Below are positions 7,421 to 15,208 of a DNA stretch of 25,844 bases, in pieces. A program made the position numbers and the translations under genes. Position 1 is the stretch's first letter, and the number at the start of each line of letters is the position of its first letter. The stretch is from NCBI GenBank assembly GCA_031256755.1, contig JAIRPZ010000076.1, positions 1-25,844 of the forward strand. Direction: 5' to 3'. This DNA comes from Planctomycetaceae bacterium (GTDB lineage Bacteria; Planctomycetota; Planctomycetia; Pirellulales; Thermoguttaceae). The notes under the pieces are model-generated. The model worked only from the letters and a program-made list of their open reading frames with translations, was not told the DNA's origin and did no database searches.

Positions 7421-9990
7421 CCTTCGCCGCTGCCGAAGCGGTTACCGTTGCGGAGGATTTGAAATTTTTGTCCCGCCGGAACGTCCGCCGAAACAATCCC
7501 CTTTGCCGTTTTCTTCATTGCATACGGAGAGACATAGCGTTCCTTGCCGTCCGTTAAAACAAAAAGTGAATCGGTTTTCCCTTCGACCGCCCAGCGGAGC
7601 GAAACCATAGCGCAGGGATTGATTTTATCGCCCGTTATTTTTTGTTCGATTAAGTCAAATTTTTCGGGAATACAGCCGGCTTCAATACCGTCCGTAAACT
7701 GCAATTTTTCTGCCGCATGCAGGATGCCTTTCGCCGGTTTCTTCCAATCAATTTCCTTATCATTTTTCGCTAACAAACAAAGTGCATAAGCATACTGAAT
7801 ACCGGTGCGGAGCGACAACGTTCCAAAGTCCAGCGGCAAATTCCGGTTTGTTCCGCCGAACTTCGCCGCCGTCCCGTAATAGGAATTTTCCGCTTGATTG
7901 ACATGATAAACAAACGGCAGACCGGAATATGCAAAATGTTTTGCTCTTTCCAGATACGCCGCATTGCCGCTGTGTTCGTAAGCCCAAGTATAAAGCCAGA
8001 TCAATGTTGCTGCCGTTTGCAAGTCCGGCGTATGAAACGGGGCTTCCCGATAAAAACCGCCGCACGGAACATCGCATTTGTCCAGATATTCCAACGCTTT
8101 TTTTACAATCATAAAATGTTTTTCGCTGCCGGTCATGCGGACATATTCCATCACCGCCAGTGTTTGCAGAGCCGTATAGCCAAAGGAACTTGTCTTTTGT
8201 TCCACTTCAGGAAACCGCGTCCGGTACAAAAACGAACCGTCAGGATTCACGGCTGTCATGATTTGCTCAATCGCGGCTTCACGCTGTTTCAGCCAATCAG
8301 GAATCCCTCCGGCAATGAAAAAAATCGTATCGTTGCTGATGTCGGCTCCGCCCGGCACGATAGTGACGGGATTCGTCATTCGTCCGCCTCCTGCCTCGGT
8401 TAAACGGAACAACGTGGAAATCATATCCGCAAACGGCTTTCGCTCCCACTTCGGATCGAGTGCATAGCCCCACTGCCCGCCTGTTTCCGATTGCAGCGCA
8501 CCCGCCAACGCCTGCATCGACAGTTGACGCTGTTCTTCGGCAGAACGCGGCGCAGGCGGCGGATCAGGAAAACCATGCCGGATAATACGGGTTTTCAAGA
8601 CGCGGAACACTGCCGATTCGTTTTCCTTTCCTTCAACGGAATCATACGCTAACAATTCCAGAGACGCTTGAATTTCCGAACCGATGAGTGAAATACGGTG
8701 ATCTTCCTGCTGGTCAAATCGGTTCGGCGATGAAAATGACGGCTGCAATTTCAAATCGTTCCATGACAGTACCGCTCCTCCTTTGTCTGTTTCCAGAACG
8801 GCAAAGGGCTGTGTGATCCACTTCGGATTCGGAAGCGACCGGTCATTGTACGGTTTTTCCAAGTCAATTTCAGAGGAACTGGTACCGCCGGATCGGAGAA
8901 ACTCCACGCCGGGCAAAAGACCGCTGCGGAGAACCCCAAAAAGCCGGACGGCAGGTCCTTCAATGCGATCACGCTGATGACTTTTCATGGTCAAATGGAT
9001 ATGCGGCGGAACAATGTCGATTTTCAAATCCACTTTATCGCTTTCAAAATGCAGTGCCGTATCCGTTTCGCCTTGCGTCTCTGCTAATGTGAATTTCGGA
9101 ATCTCTCCGTTTGTGTGAACAATCGGTGCAATGATGCCGAAAACCGATCCGTCTTTATGCCGGAGCCGGGCCATTCGGGCATCGGGAGCAATGTCGATAA
9201 ACTGATCGCCGACCGGTTTGGATATCCACTTAGTTTTTCCTTCCGGCTGATACAAAAAAAGCGGACGTACAATGTCGGGAAATTCTTCGGGATGCAGTGT
9301 CAGAACAACGGCAGCGAGGTTTCCTTCAGTTTTTATCGGGACTGCAAGGTCAACCGTTTCGCTGCGGTTCAGCGTTAACTCTTCCGGCTGCCGTCCGATC
9401 CGGTATTTCATCGGCATCAGAACGTTATTTCCGACGGTGAATTTCATCATTTCTCTGTCTGCCTCTCTTTCTTTTTTGTACAAAAACGGTTCGGCATTTC
9501 GGACGGCAAGCGGCGGCATGGATTTGCGGGTCAATTTGACCGACCGGATGTCCCACGAACCGTCATTGGCGGAAAAACGCAGTACCATTCCTTGCAGCAT
9601 ATCTGATATGGTGAAGAGAAATTCGTAATCATGCCACTCGCCGTCTTCGGTCAAACGCTGCGTAATTTTGTTGGTTTCTTCGCGGCGGGGAGAACCGCGG
9701 CTGATCCAGTAAAGAGACGCTTCGGATTCCGTACCGGTCTTGATTTCGAGCGTCAGCCGGAATTCACCGCCGATGTAATTGACGGGCTTGTGCAAAAACG
9801 GAATTCCGCTGACCGCCTCGATATGCAATAATCCGTTTTTGATCACGTTGCGGCAGCCGCGTTCCGCCCGCCATCCTTGCAGATCTTTTGTGAAAGCATG
9901 CTCAAACAGTGTTTGTACAACAACTTCAGCCGCGGTTAAATTCTGTCCGGCAAAGCACAAGAGCAGAATGAGGAAGAACCGTTTTGTCAT
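7396..9990 (-). CDS. Exported alpha/alpha-toroid-like protein
   Basis: This 864-residue protein has a clear signal peptide (1-20, ending LTA, then AE). Residues about 25-155 look like a beta-sandwich carbohydrate-binding-type domain (LQGWRAERGCRNVIKNGLLHI, then GEWHDYEF). The middle is beta-rich without a known motif. From about 480 onward the sequence is helical with repeated aromatic and Gly residues (FGYTALQTLAVMEYVRMTG, AATLIWLYTWAYEHSGNAAYLERAKHF, LSLRTGIQYAYALCLLAKN), the pattern of a six-hairpin toroid as in many glycoside hydrolases and polysaccharide lyases. I cannot assign a CAZy family or catalytic residues. ATG 9990 follows a GAGGGG purine stretch. An intrinsic terminator precedes it, so it is transcribed separately from the PEP-CTERM gene. 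A role in polysaccharide processing is inferred. Confidence 0.65.
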   Translation of the reverse strand: MTKRFFLILLLCFAGQNLTAAEVVVQTLFEHAFTKDLQGWRAERGCRNVIKNGLLHIEAVSGIPFLHKPVNYIGGEFRLTLEIKTGTESEASLYWISRGSPRREETNKITQRLTEDGEWHDYEFLFTISDMLQGMVLRFSANDGSWDIRSVKLTRKSMPPLAVRNAEPFLYKKEREADREMMKFTVGNNVLMPMKYRIGRQPEELTLNRSETVDLAVPIKTEGNLAAVVLTLHPEEFPDIVRPLFLYQPEGKTKWISKPVGDQFIDIAPDARMARLRHKDGSVFGIIAPIVHTNGEIPKFTLAETQGETDTALHFESDKVDLKIDIVPPHIHLTMKSHQRDRIEGPAVRLFGVLRSGLLPGVEFLRSGGTSSSEIDLEKPYNDRSLPNPKWITQPFAVLETDKGGAVLSWNDLKLQPSFSSPNRFDQQEDHRISLIGSEIQASLELLAYDSVEGKENESAVFRVLKTRIIRHGFPDPPPAPRSAEEQRQLSMQALAGALQSETGGQWGYALDPKWERKPFADMISTLFRLTEAGGGRMTNPVTIVPGGADISNDTIFFIAGGIPDWLKQREAAIEQIMTAVNPDGSFLYRTRFPEVEQKTSSFGYTALQTLAVMEYVRMTGSEKHFMIVKKALEYLDKCDVPCGGFYREAPFHTPDLQTAATLIWLYTWAYEHSGNAAYLERAKHFAYSGLPFVYHVNQAENSYYGTAAKFGGTNRNLPLDFGTLSLRTGIQYAYALCLLAKNDKEIDWKKPAKGILHAAEKLQFTDGIEAGCIPEKFDLIEQKITGDKINPCAMVSLRWAVEGKTDSLFVLTDGKERYVSPYAMKKTAKGIVSADVPAGQKFQILRNGNRFGSGEGTGIVNTD

Positions 9991-10030
9991 AAAAAATGTA
10001 CCCCTCGTTTAATACGAATGCAAATCGGGC

Positions 10031-10081
10031 AAAAAAACACTGATGATACGCTTTGACTCTCAATGAAAGCGACCATCAGTG
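10031..10081 (-). terminator. Intrinsic terminator of the PEP-CTERM gene
   Basis: Read on the minus strand, CACTGATGGTCGCTTT (10081-10066) pairs with its near-complement (10054-10038) with one bulged base and an 11-base loop, followed at once by seven T residues (10037-10031). This is a textbook rho-independent terminator, 51 bases beyond the PEP-CTERM stop codon. Confidence 0.85.
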
Positions 10082-10131
10082 TTCAGTTCTAACATTATCG
10101 GGAACAGCCCGCCGAAATTAATCGCTGCCGG

Positions 10132-10680
10132 TTATTTCATCATTCTTCTCCGCGAAACCCAAAGTCCTGCAATGCCGGCTCCAAAAATAAGGAGCGTTGC
10201 CGGTTCCGGTGTTACTGGCGAAAGTACCGGCGGCGACGGGGGATTCGGAGGCGGGGAGGGGGTATTCGGATTCTCTTCCGACGGATTATTGTCAATTTCC
10301 GATTCCGAAATTCTCGGCGGATAATCCCTTCCTCTTCTTCCCGGATCACTATACGGCGTAGAACGATAAGCAACCGGCTGTACGGATGCCAGATTCGGGG
10401 TATAGGGACGCAACTCTTCCGGTCTCGGCGGCTGAACTGCCGGCGGTTCAAGGATGATACTGCCGTCCGCCCCGTTGGGAGTCATACTGCAAGTCGTTTG
10501 CGAAGATTCCGCATCAGGCGCACCCCCAAATGTTAACTTTTCTTCCTTCTGATCTCCCGTCGAAATCGTGAATTCCGATGACTGCGGAGATCCGCCTCCC
10601 ATATCGGCTTTCACGACGTTAAGCAGAAACAGGAATCCGCTGATCAAACATACTGTAAAAACAAATCTAAACATTTTCAT
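10132..10680 (-). CDS. PEP-CTERM sorting-domain protein
   Basis: This 182-residue protein is a predicted exosortase substrate. It has a signal peptide (MKMFRFVFTVCLISGFLFLL, ending VVKA), a low-complexity body with a Pro-rich linker (about 130-157), and a C-terminal sorting signal: PEP at 158-160, a hydrophobic helix (ATLLIFGAGIAGLWV) and the RRR cluster. In the PEP-CTERM/exosortase system such proteins are exported, cut near the PEP motif and anchored or released at the envelope, often with exopolysaccharide. The start ATG 10680 is fixed by AAGGAG six bases upstream; a GTG at 10695 lies inside that SD region and is rejected. No exosortase or polysaccharide locus is in the window, so the sorting enzyme must be elsewhere. 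The body has no recognisable domain. Confidence 0.88.
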   Translation of the reverse strand: MKMFRFVFTVCLISGFLFLLNVVKADMGGGSPQSSEFTISTGDQKEEKLTFGGAPDAESSQTTCSMTPNGADGSIILEPPAVQPPRPEELRPYTPNLASVQPVAYRSTPYSDPGRRGRDYPPRISESEIDNNPSEENPNTPSPPPNPPSPPVLSPVTPEPATLLIFGAGIAGLWVSRRRMMK

Positions 10681-10686
10681 GGCTGT

Positions 10687-10692
10687 CTCCTT
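10687..10692 (-). promoter_or_regulatory. Shine-Dalgarno that fixes the PEP-CTERM start
   Basis: AAGGAG on the minus strand, six bases before ATG 10680. Because it overlaps the start region of the longer alternative frame (GTG 10695), it decides in favour of the shorter protein. Confidence 0.7.
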
Positions 10693-11084
10693 CACAGGTT
10701 AGCGGTTCATGACACATTTTTCAACAATACTGTCAATCCCCTTTGCCGTCTATTCTACTCTGTTTTTTGATAAATGTAAAGAGAAAACTTTAAGCAATCT
10801 TAAAATTTCTCCGGGCTGTCAATACATTGATGCACAAAACGTGCCATTGTCTCTTTTTTTTTCAAACGCAAAAAAATAGGGCTGAAAAATGCGAACACCG
10901 GACAATGCTGCCAAAATCAGCGGCAGAAAAGTGCATTATTTTGAGACATGTGTATCATTCTACCGCTATTTTTATATCGGCATTTTAACGGTATTTCTTT
11001 GCGGTGTTAAAAATTTTCAAGTTTTTCCGGCGGATTACCGACAAGCATACGGGGAATCCCCGTCCGTACAACCCCGCGAAAAAT
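10693..11084. other. AT-rich divergent intergenic region
   Basis: This region separates the PEP-CTERM gene (-) from the glycosyltransferase-like gene (+). It is AT-rich with T9 and A7 runs near 10850-10876 and two TTGACA-like words on the minus strand (10731-10736 and 10817-10822), but no well-spaced -10 partner, so I do not call a promoter. An 86-codon forward frame starting at 10889 runs into the next gene in another frame and has no support. No RNA gene or repeat is recognised here. Confidence 0.35.
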
Positions 11085-12740
11085 ATGTCCGAATACGCAG
11101 AAATTCCCAACAGTCACGTCCGTATCGCTGCCGGTATCGTCGTCCATGAAGATACGCTGCACCTTTTGGAAAAAACCGTTCAAAGTGCAAAGACGTTTAG
11201 CACAGGTATTTACGTTCTTGTTGCGGGTAACGGAGAAATGAGCGGCAGATTTCTGCCTTCCGTTCTGGAGGAATGTACTGTCCTACACGGCGGCTGGGCG
11301 GAGGATGATGCGGCAACACGGAATATGCTGATTGACCGCGTTGAAGCCGGCAATTCGGCTGATTGGCTTGTTTGGCTGAATCCGGGCGATGAATTCGATC
11401 CGGCAACTCTCGAAGAATTCCGGCAGTTTCTCGAAAACAACAGCCACCGGGACGCAATTTACATGATGGTTCTTCATCGGCTTTACCGGACGGATAAAGT
11501 CCGGCATGATTTCGATGAGGAAACGATTGATGCCCGGCTGATGCCGCTGCACAAAGGAGTCCGTTTTCAAGGTCGGGTAAACGCCTCACTGCTTTCCCGA
11601 AATGCGGCCCTGATGGTGCAAATCAGTGCCGCACCGGGACGATTCTTTGTCCCTGCAAAAAAAACCGATCCGGTCTATTCCAAAAAATGTGCAGAACAAA
11701 CGCTGAAAACCCTCGAAAAAATCGAAAATGAAGGGGAAGTCATTCAGGGCGAACTCCTGACGGCACGTGCGGAAGCCCAGTTTGCACTCGGTAATTTTGC
11801 TGCCTGCCGCCGGTGTTTGCAGCAGCAGATTAAACAGGCACCGCGATCCGATCTTCGGCTTGCCGCCTACTACATGCTTTGGGAAACATTTGCGGCGGCA
11901 CCGATTCCCGATGCTGAAATTACAAAATGCATGGTCGAAGCCATGGATCATTTTCCGGTTGATATGCAGTTGCTCACTTTTCTCGGTTCACATATGCAGC
12001 GGATCGGGAAAATTGATCTTGCGGTTCGGACATTTGAAACGGCAGTCAAACACGGTCGTATTTCATTGGATGTCTGGCATCGGCTTCGGATTCGCGAGAT
12101 TGCGGTTACGAGTTTAGCGTTGGCGTTGCGGCTGCAAGGCAAAAACAAAGAAGCCATTCAGACATTGGAAATGAACCTTGAATTGATCGAAGACCGCACG
12201 GAATTTCACCGGCATTTGCTTGATCTTTACGTTGCGGAGAGCCGGGAAGAGGATGCTTGCCGATTGGCTGCGGAGATATGGGGCGATACGGCTCTTGATC
12301 AAATCCGGCTGGTACTGAAGGGGGCGTGTTTTGCGAAATCGGGACGCTGGGATTTAGCCCTCGTACCGCTGAAAGAAGCGTATACGGACGGCTGCAAGGA
12401 TGTGCTGGCGTTGCGGTGGTATGCTTTGACTTTGCTGGCGAAGTTGCAGTTCAAAGAAGCGTTAACAATTCTCGAAGAATGGATAGCGGTTCAGCCGGAC
12501 AATTCGGAAGCACTGTCGTATTATGCGGCGGCGCAGCATCCTGATCGGTTCGGCGAAATGCTGAATCGGATTCGGAACACTCATTTGAAATCGCTGGGCA
12601 TTGTCCCGGAGATCCCGCGAAAAAGCACGTTGAGGATAGACGATGCGGTTCGGGAAATGATTCAGCATTCCGGTGCGCCGTCCGGCAAGAGCAGCATCAT
12701 TACCGGTTTCAAGCCGAAAGTAAAACCGGTGGAAGGGTAA
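11085..12740 (+). CDS. Glycosyltransferase-like protein with TPR repeats
   Basis: With ATG 11085 the product has 551 residues. The N-terminal 170 residues resemble a GT-A glycosyltransferase of the GT2/SunS type: a starting strand RIAAGIVVHEDTLHLLEKTV, a turn ILVAGNG-like segment, AEDDAATRNMLID, and DWLVWLNPGDEFDP, where an acidic GDEFD takes the place of the usual DADE metal-binding motif. From about 200 to 500 the sequence is all helical with TPR-like units (ALGNFAACRRCLQQQIKQAP, GKIDLAVRTFETAVKHG, GKNKEAIQTLEMNLELI, AKLQFKEALTILEEWIAVQP). There is no signal peptide, so it is probably cytoplasmic. A GTG at 11004 would add 27 basic residues but has no SD. Substrate unknown; glycosylation of envelope proteins or lipids is only an inference. 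Its stop codon abuts the MITE-like element. Confidence 0.65.
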   Translation: MSEYAEIPNSHVRIAAGIVVHEDTLHLLEKTVQSAKTFSTGIYVLVAGNGEMSGRFLPSVLEECTVLHGGWAEDDAATRNMLIDRVEAGNSADWLVWLNPGDEFDPATLEEFRQFLENNSHRDAIYMMVLHRLYRTDKVRHDFDEETIDARLMPLHKGVRFQGRVNASLLSRNAALMVQISAAPGRFFVPAKKTDPVYSKKCAEQTLKTLEKIENEGEVIQGELLTARAEAQFALGNFAACRRCLQQQIKQAPRSDLRLAAYYMLWETFAAAPIPDAEITKCMVEAMDHFPVDMQLLTFLGSHMQRIGKIDLAVRTFETAVKHGRISLDVWHRLRIREIAVTSLALALRLQGKNKEAIQTLEMNLELIEDRTEFHRHLLDLYVAESREEDACRLAAEIWGDTALDQIRLVLKGACFAKSGRWDLALVPLKEAYTDGCKDVLALRWYALTLLAKLQFKEALTILEEWIAVQPDNSEALSYYAAAQHPDRFGEMLNRIRNTHLKSLGIVPEIPRKSTLRIDDAVREMIQHSGAPSGKSSIITGFKPKVKPVEG

Positions 12741-12747
12741 GGCACCT
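12739..12747. repeat. Left target-site duplication
   Basis: AAGGCACCT directly abuts the left end of the MITE-like element and overlaps the last two bases of the preceding gene's TAA stop. An identical copy abuts the right end. Confidence 0.75.
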
Positions 12748-12856
12748 CACGTCACCTGCAAAGTCGTTTTTTTGCCGTAAAAGGCAGTGAAAATACCTTT
12801 CTAAATTGCCTATATTGTCTAATATTTGTGAGTTTTAGGACTTTGCAGGCGACGTG
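12748..12856. mobile_element. MITE-like element, 109 bp
   Basis: The ends are CACGTCACCTGCAAAGTC (12748-12765) and GACTTTGCAGGCGACGTG (12839-12856), inverted repeats of 18 bp with one mismatch. Both ends are flanked directly by the same nine bases, AAGGCACCT (12739-12747 and 12857-12865), a perfect target-site duplication. The interior is AT-rich, contains no ORF, and includes a small hairpin (TGCC...GGCA, 12773-12786). This is the structure of a non-autonomous miniature transposable element. A 9-bp duplication is compatible with several transposase families, and I cannot assign the family or find the autonomous partner here. The insertion left the upstream stop codon intact and lies 17 bases before the -35 box of the next gene, so it could affect readthrough or expression. 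Confidence 0.75.
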
Positions 12857-12865
12857 AAGGCACCT
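12857..12865. repeat. Right target-site duplication
   Basis: AAGGCACCT directly abuts the right end of the MITE-like element and matches the left copy in all nine positions. Confidence 0.75.
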
Positions 12866-12873
12866 CCTGCATA

Positions 12874-12901
12874 TTGAAAATTTGTTTGCTGCCGTTATAA
12901 T
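12874..12901 (+). promoter_or_regulatory. Sigma70-like promoter for the DUF3800 gene
   Basis: TTGAAA (12874-12879) and TATAAT (12896-12901) are separated by 16 bases. The expected transcription start is near 12908, giving a leader of about 30 bases before ATG 12937. A GGGAG at 12914-12918 is too far from the ATG to be a normal SD. The promoter starts just outside the right target duplication of the MITE. Confidence 0.6.
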
Positions 12902-12936
12902 GCCGCGATACGCGGGAGCAGGCAGAAGATTATCCC

Positions 12937-15072
12937 ATGCTGGATGTATACGATCAGGTTCACTTATTCATCGACGAAAGCGGTAATATACAGGATGACA
13001 ACGATCCGGTAAAATTAGTCGGCGGTGTTCTGCTCTTCGGCAGTTATGGCAAGGATGTCCAAAACAAAATCGGAAAAACCCTGAAAAATGCTCTCGTTCC
13101 CATTCAGGGAAGTTATCCCCGCGACCTTCATTTTTCTAAACTTTTCCGCGATCAGAAAAATCTTTTCCGCGAAACGCTTTACACAGAATTAAAACAGTGG
13201 AAAGAAGCAGCCGGTGTCGAAATTTACGGCATCGCTGTCAAACATGAAGAAGATGTCTTTTCAGACGCTGTGCCGATTTTAGCCGAGCAGAGTTACGATA
13301 ACCGCTATTTTTTAATGCTGGGCAAACTGTTCGAGTATTCTTTTTTTGTCAGCAAACGGATCACGGCAAAACTTGCAGACGATGCGGTTATTCATCTGTA
13401 TATCGCCCGGCGGTCGTTTTATATTCCGCCGTACACAAAAGTTGCCGATGATTACGAAAAAATGGGCTATTTTGTTTTTCGCAACAAAAAGACACACGAA
13501 CCGAAAATCGATATTGATGCCAGAGGCAAACGCTGGTTCAAAGTAACAGCAAGCATTCAGGAATCCGATCTGCGGGAAATGTTTCAGAGCATCATTGATT
13601 CCCGATGGAAAAATAACCGGAAAACCATCGGCACGATCCGGTACGAATCCATTGATTATGATGCCTCGAATTACCGCTCGGCAAAGACAACACAGGGACT
13701 TTATCTCGCCGATATTCAACTTGCCGCTTACAGAAATAATGTAACGAAAAAGGTTCTGAAAACTATTGAACTTCCGCTTTACAACCGCAAACTTGAAGCG
13801 GCGGCGGAATTCAAATCTTTGCTGGATACCGGCGATACCGAAGCCCTTTTCGCTCATTTAGCGCAGGACCCGATTGATCCGCAGCATTCGGAATTGATCG
13901 CGGTGCTTGCCGGTATTTTCTGTCAGACCAGAGAACCGTTTTACCGCCTTTTTGAATCTGCCCGGCAGCAAATCGGGCGTTCCGACCGGCGCGAACAAGG
14001 GCTGGAACTGTTCGAACTGCTCAATGCGGTCTATCGGCAGTCGGATACCGAAGATTTGTATTGCGACCTTTATTCGGTGCAAATTCGTCTTTCCCGGACA
14101 ACTCACATCGGTAATAATTTTGCCGCCGATCACATCTGGAATGAATATCTCGCTCTTGAAAACCGCCTGCCGGAATTAGACAATGCCGCAACGGCAATGA
14201 ATTTCAAAGCCGAATGCCGATGTCAGCGGGCGGTGAATCTGATGGATCAATTCCGCTATCAGGAAGCGGAATTCGTTCTGTCCGAAATTTGCGAGGGCGG
14301 CTTGTTCTTCCGAAACAGTTCCGCCGAGTTTTCCGAAGAATGGGTGAACGCACTCCACCCTGAACGGCTTGGAAAATGCTACAGCACCGTCGGACAATTA
14401 TTAGCCTTTCAGGGAGACCGCTCTCATGCAGAAATGTGGTTCCGCAAAGCCTTAACGTGTTTCAGCAGTGATGAAGACCGCGAACGGATTTGGGTTTATC
14501 TCGGACATCTTGCCGCCGATGCCCCGGAAGAATGTCAAACGCTGTTTGACGAAACCGTGACATATCTGAACGAATTGTCCGGCGAAGTGGTTCATCCGTT
14601 TGAAAAGCCCTTTGTTCTCGCATTGAAATTAAAGGGACTTTACTGTTTCGGCAACCGTTTCGGCAATACCGCAACGAAAAAACAATGGATCGAAGACCTG
14701 ACGGCAATGGCAGAAGATTGTTCGCCGGAATCGTTTCAATCTCATCCTTGGGGAATGATTTTTCAAATGGCGGCTTTGATCAGTGCCGATATATGGCGGG
14801 AAACAAATGACGATTATTTCGCGGACTATGCCGATATGTTTTTTGACATGGCGGCGGAAAGTTTTTCCTGCGGCAAAACGCTGCTGAAGTTTCTCGGCGA
14901 AGTGTGTCTTCTGCGCAAGGAAATGTTTCTGTCGGAACGGTCGCCGGAGAAAGCCCGTGTCGAACGGCAAGTGAAAAAAATTCAATCGCAGGCAGCCGAA
15001 ATGAATTTGCTCTTTACGGATATAAAAAAGAAAGATGTCATTTTATCCATGATCCGGTTCAATAATTGGTAA
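12937..15072 (+). CDS. DUF3800-domain protein with helical-repeat C-terminus
   Basis: The 711-residue product starts with a DUF3800-type domain (about 1-285): FIDESGN at 11-17, LHFSK at 64-68, HLYIARR at 153-159 where the family has a hydrophobic strand, and GLYLADIQLAAYRN at 254-267, with Asp13 and Asp259 as the likely conserved acidic pair. DUF3800 is predicted to have an RNase H-like fold and is often found among mobile and defence genes; its biochemical activity is not settled. The usual length is 200-300 residues. Here about 425 further residues follow, mostly alpha-helical and TPR-like (AEMWFRKALTCFSSDEDRERIWVYLGHLA; ADYADMFFDMAAESFSCGKTLLKFLGEV). No signal peptide or membrane segment. 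It has its own promoter and no obvious partner gene. A nucleic-acid-processing or stress/defence role is plausible but unproven. Confidence 0.7.
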   Translation: MLDVYDQVHLFIDESGNIQDDNDPVKLVGGVLLFGSYGKDVQNKIGKTLKNALVPIQGSYPRDLHFSKLFRDQKNLFRETLYTELKQWKEAAGVEIYGIAVKHEEDVFSDAVPILAEQSYDNRYFLMLGKLFEYSFFVSKRITAKLADDAVIHLYIARRSFYIPPYTKVADDYEKMGYFVFRNKKTHEPKIDIDARGKRWFKVTASIQESDLREMFQSIIDSRWKNNRKTIGTIRYESIDYDASNYRSAKTTQGLYLADIQLAAYRNNVTKKVLKTIELPLYNRKLEAAAEFKSLLDTGDTEALFAHLAQDPIDPQHSELIAVLAGIFCQTREPFYRLFESARQQIGRSDRREQGLELFELLNAVYRQSDTEDLYCDLYSVQIRLSRTTHIGNNFAADHIWNEYLALENRLPELDNAATAMNFKAECRCQRAVNLMDQFRYQEAEFVLSEICEGGLFFRNSSAEFSEEWVNALHPERLGKCYSTVGQLLAFQGDRSHAEMWFRKALTCFSSDEDRERIWVYLGHLAADAPEECQTLFDETVTYLNELSGEVVHPFEKPFVLALKLKGLYCFGNRFGNTATKKQWIEDLTAMAEDCSPESFQSHPWGMIFQMAALISADIWRETNDDYFADYADMFFDMAAESFSCGKTLLKFLGEVCLLRKEMFLSERSPEKARVERQVKKIQSQAAEMNLLFTDIKKKDVILSMIRFNNW

Positions 15073-15208
15073 ACGGCAATTTTGTAAACGGCAGTCATCG
15101 GTGAGCGGAAGCGGAAAATGGATTTTGGTCTTGCGGCAGTTTCCGAAAATTCGTACCATTGCCGAAATTTGCGACTGCGTTTTGTGAGCGTGTTCCGCCG
15201 CCGTTTTT

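Noticed and set aside
11004..11084. GTG start adding 27 residues to the glycosyltransferase-like protein
   Set aside because: No SD precedes it and the added basic stretch precedes the natural first strand of the domain; ATG 11085 fits better, though this is not certain.
10889..11149. An 86-codon frame before the glycosyltransferase-like gene
   Set aside because: It overlaps the start of the next gene in another frame, has no SD, and its end is Arg-rich frame-shadow sequence.
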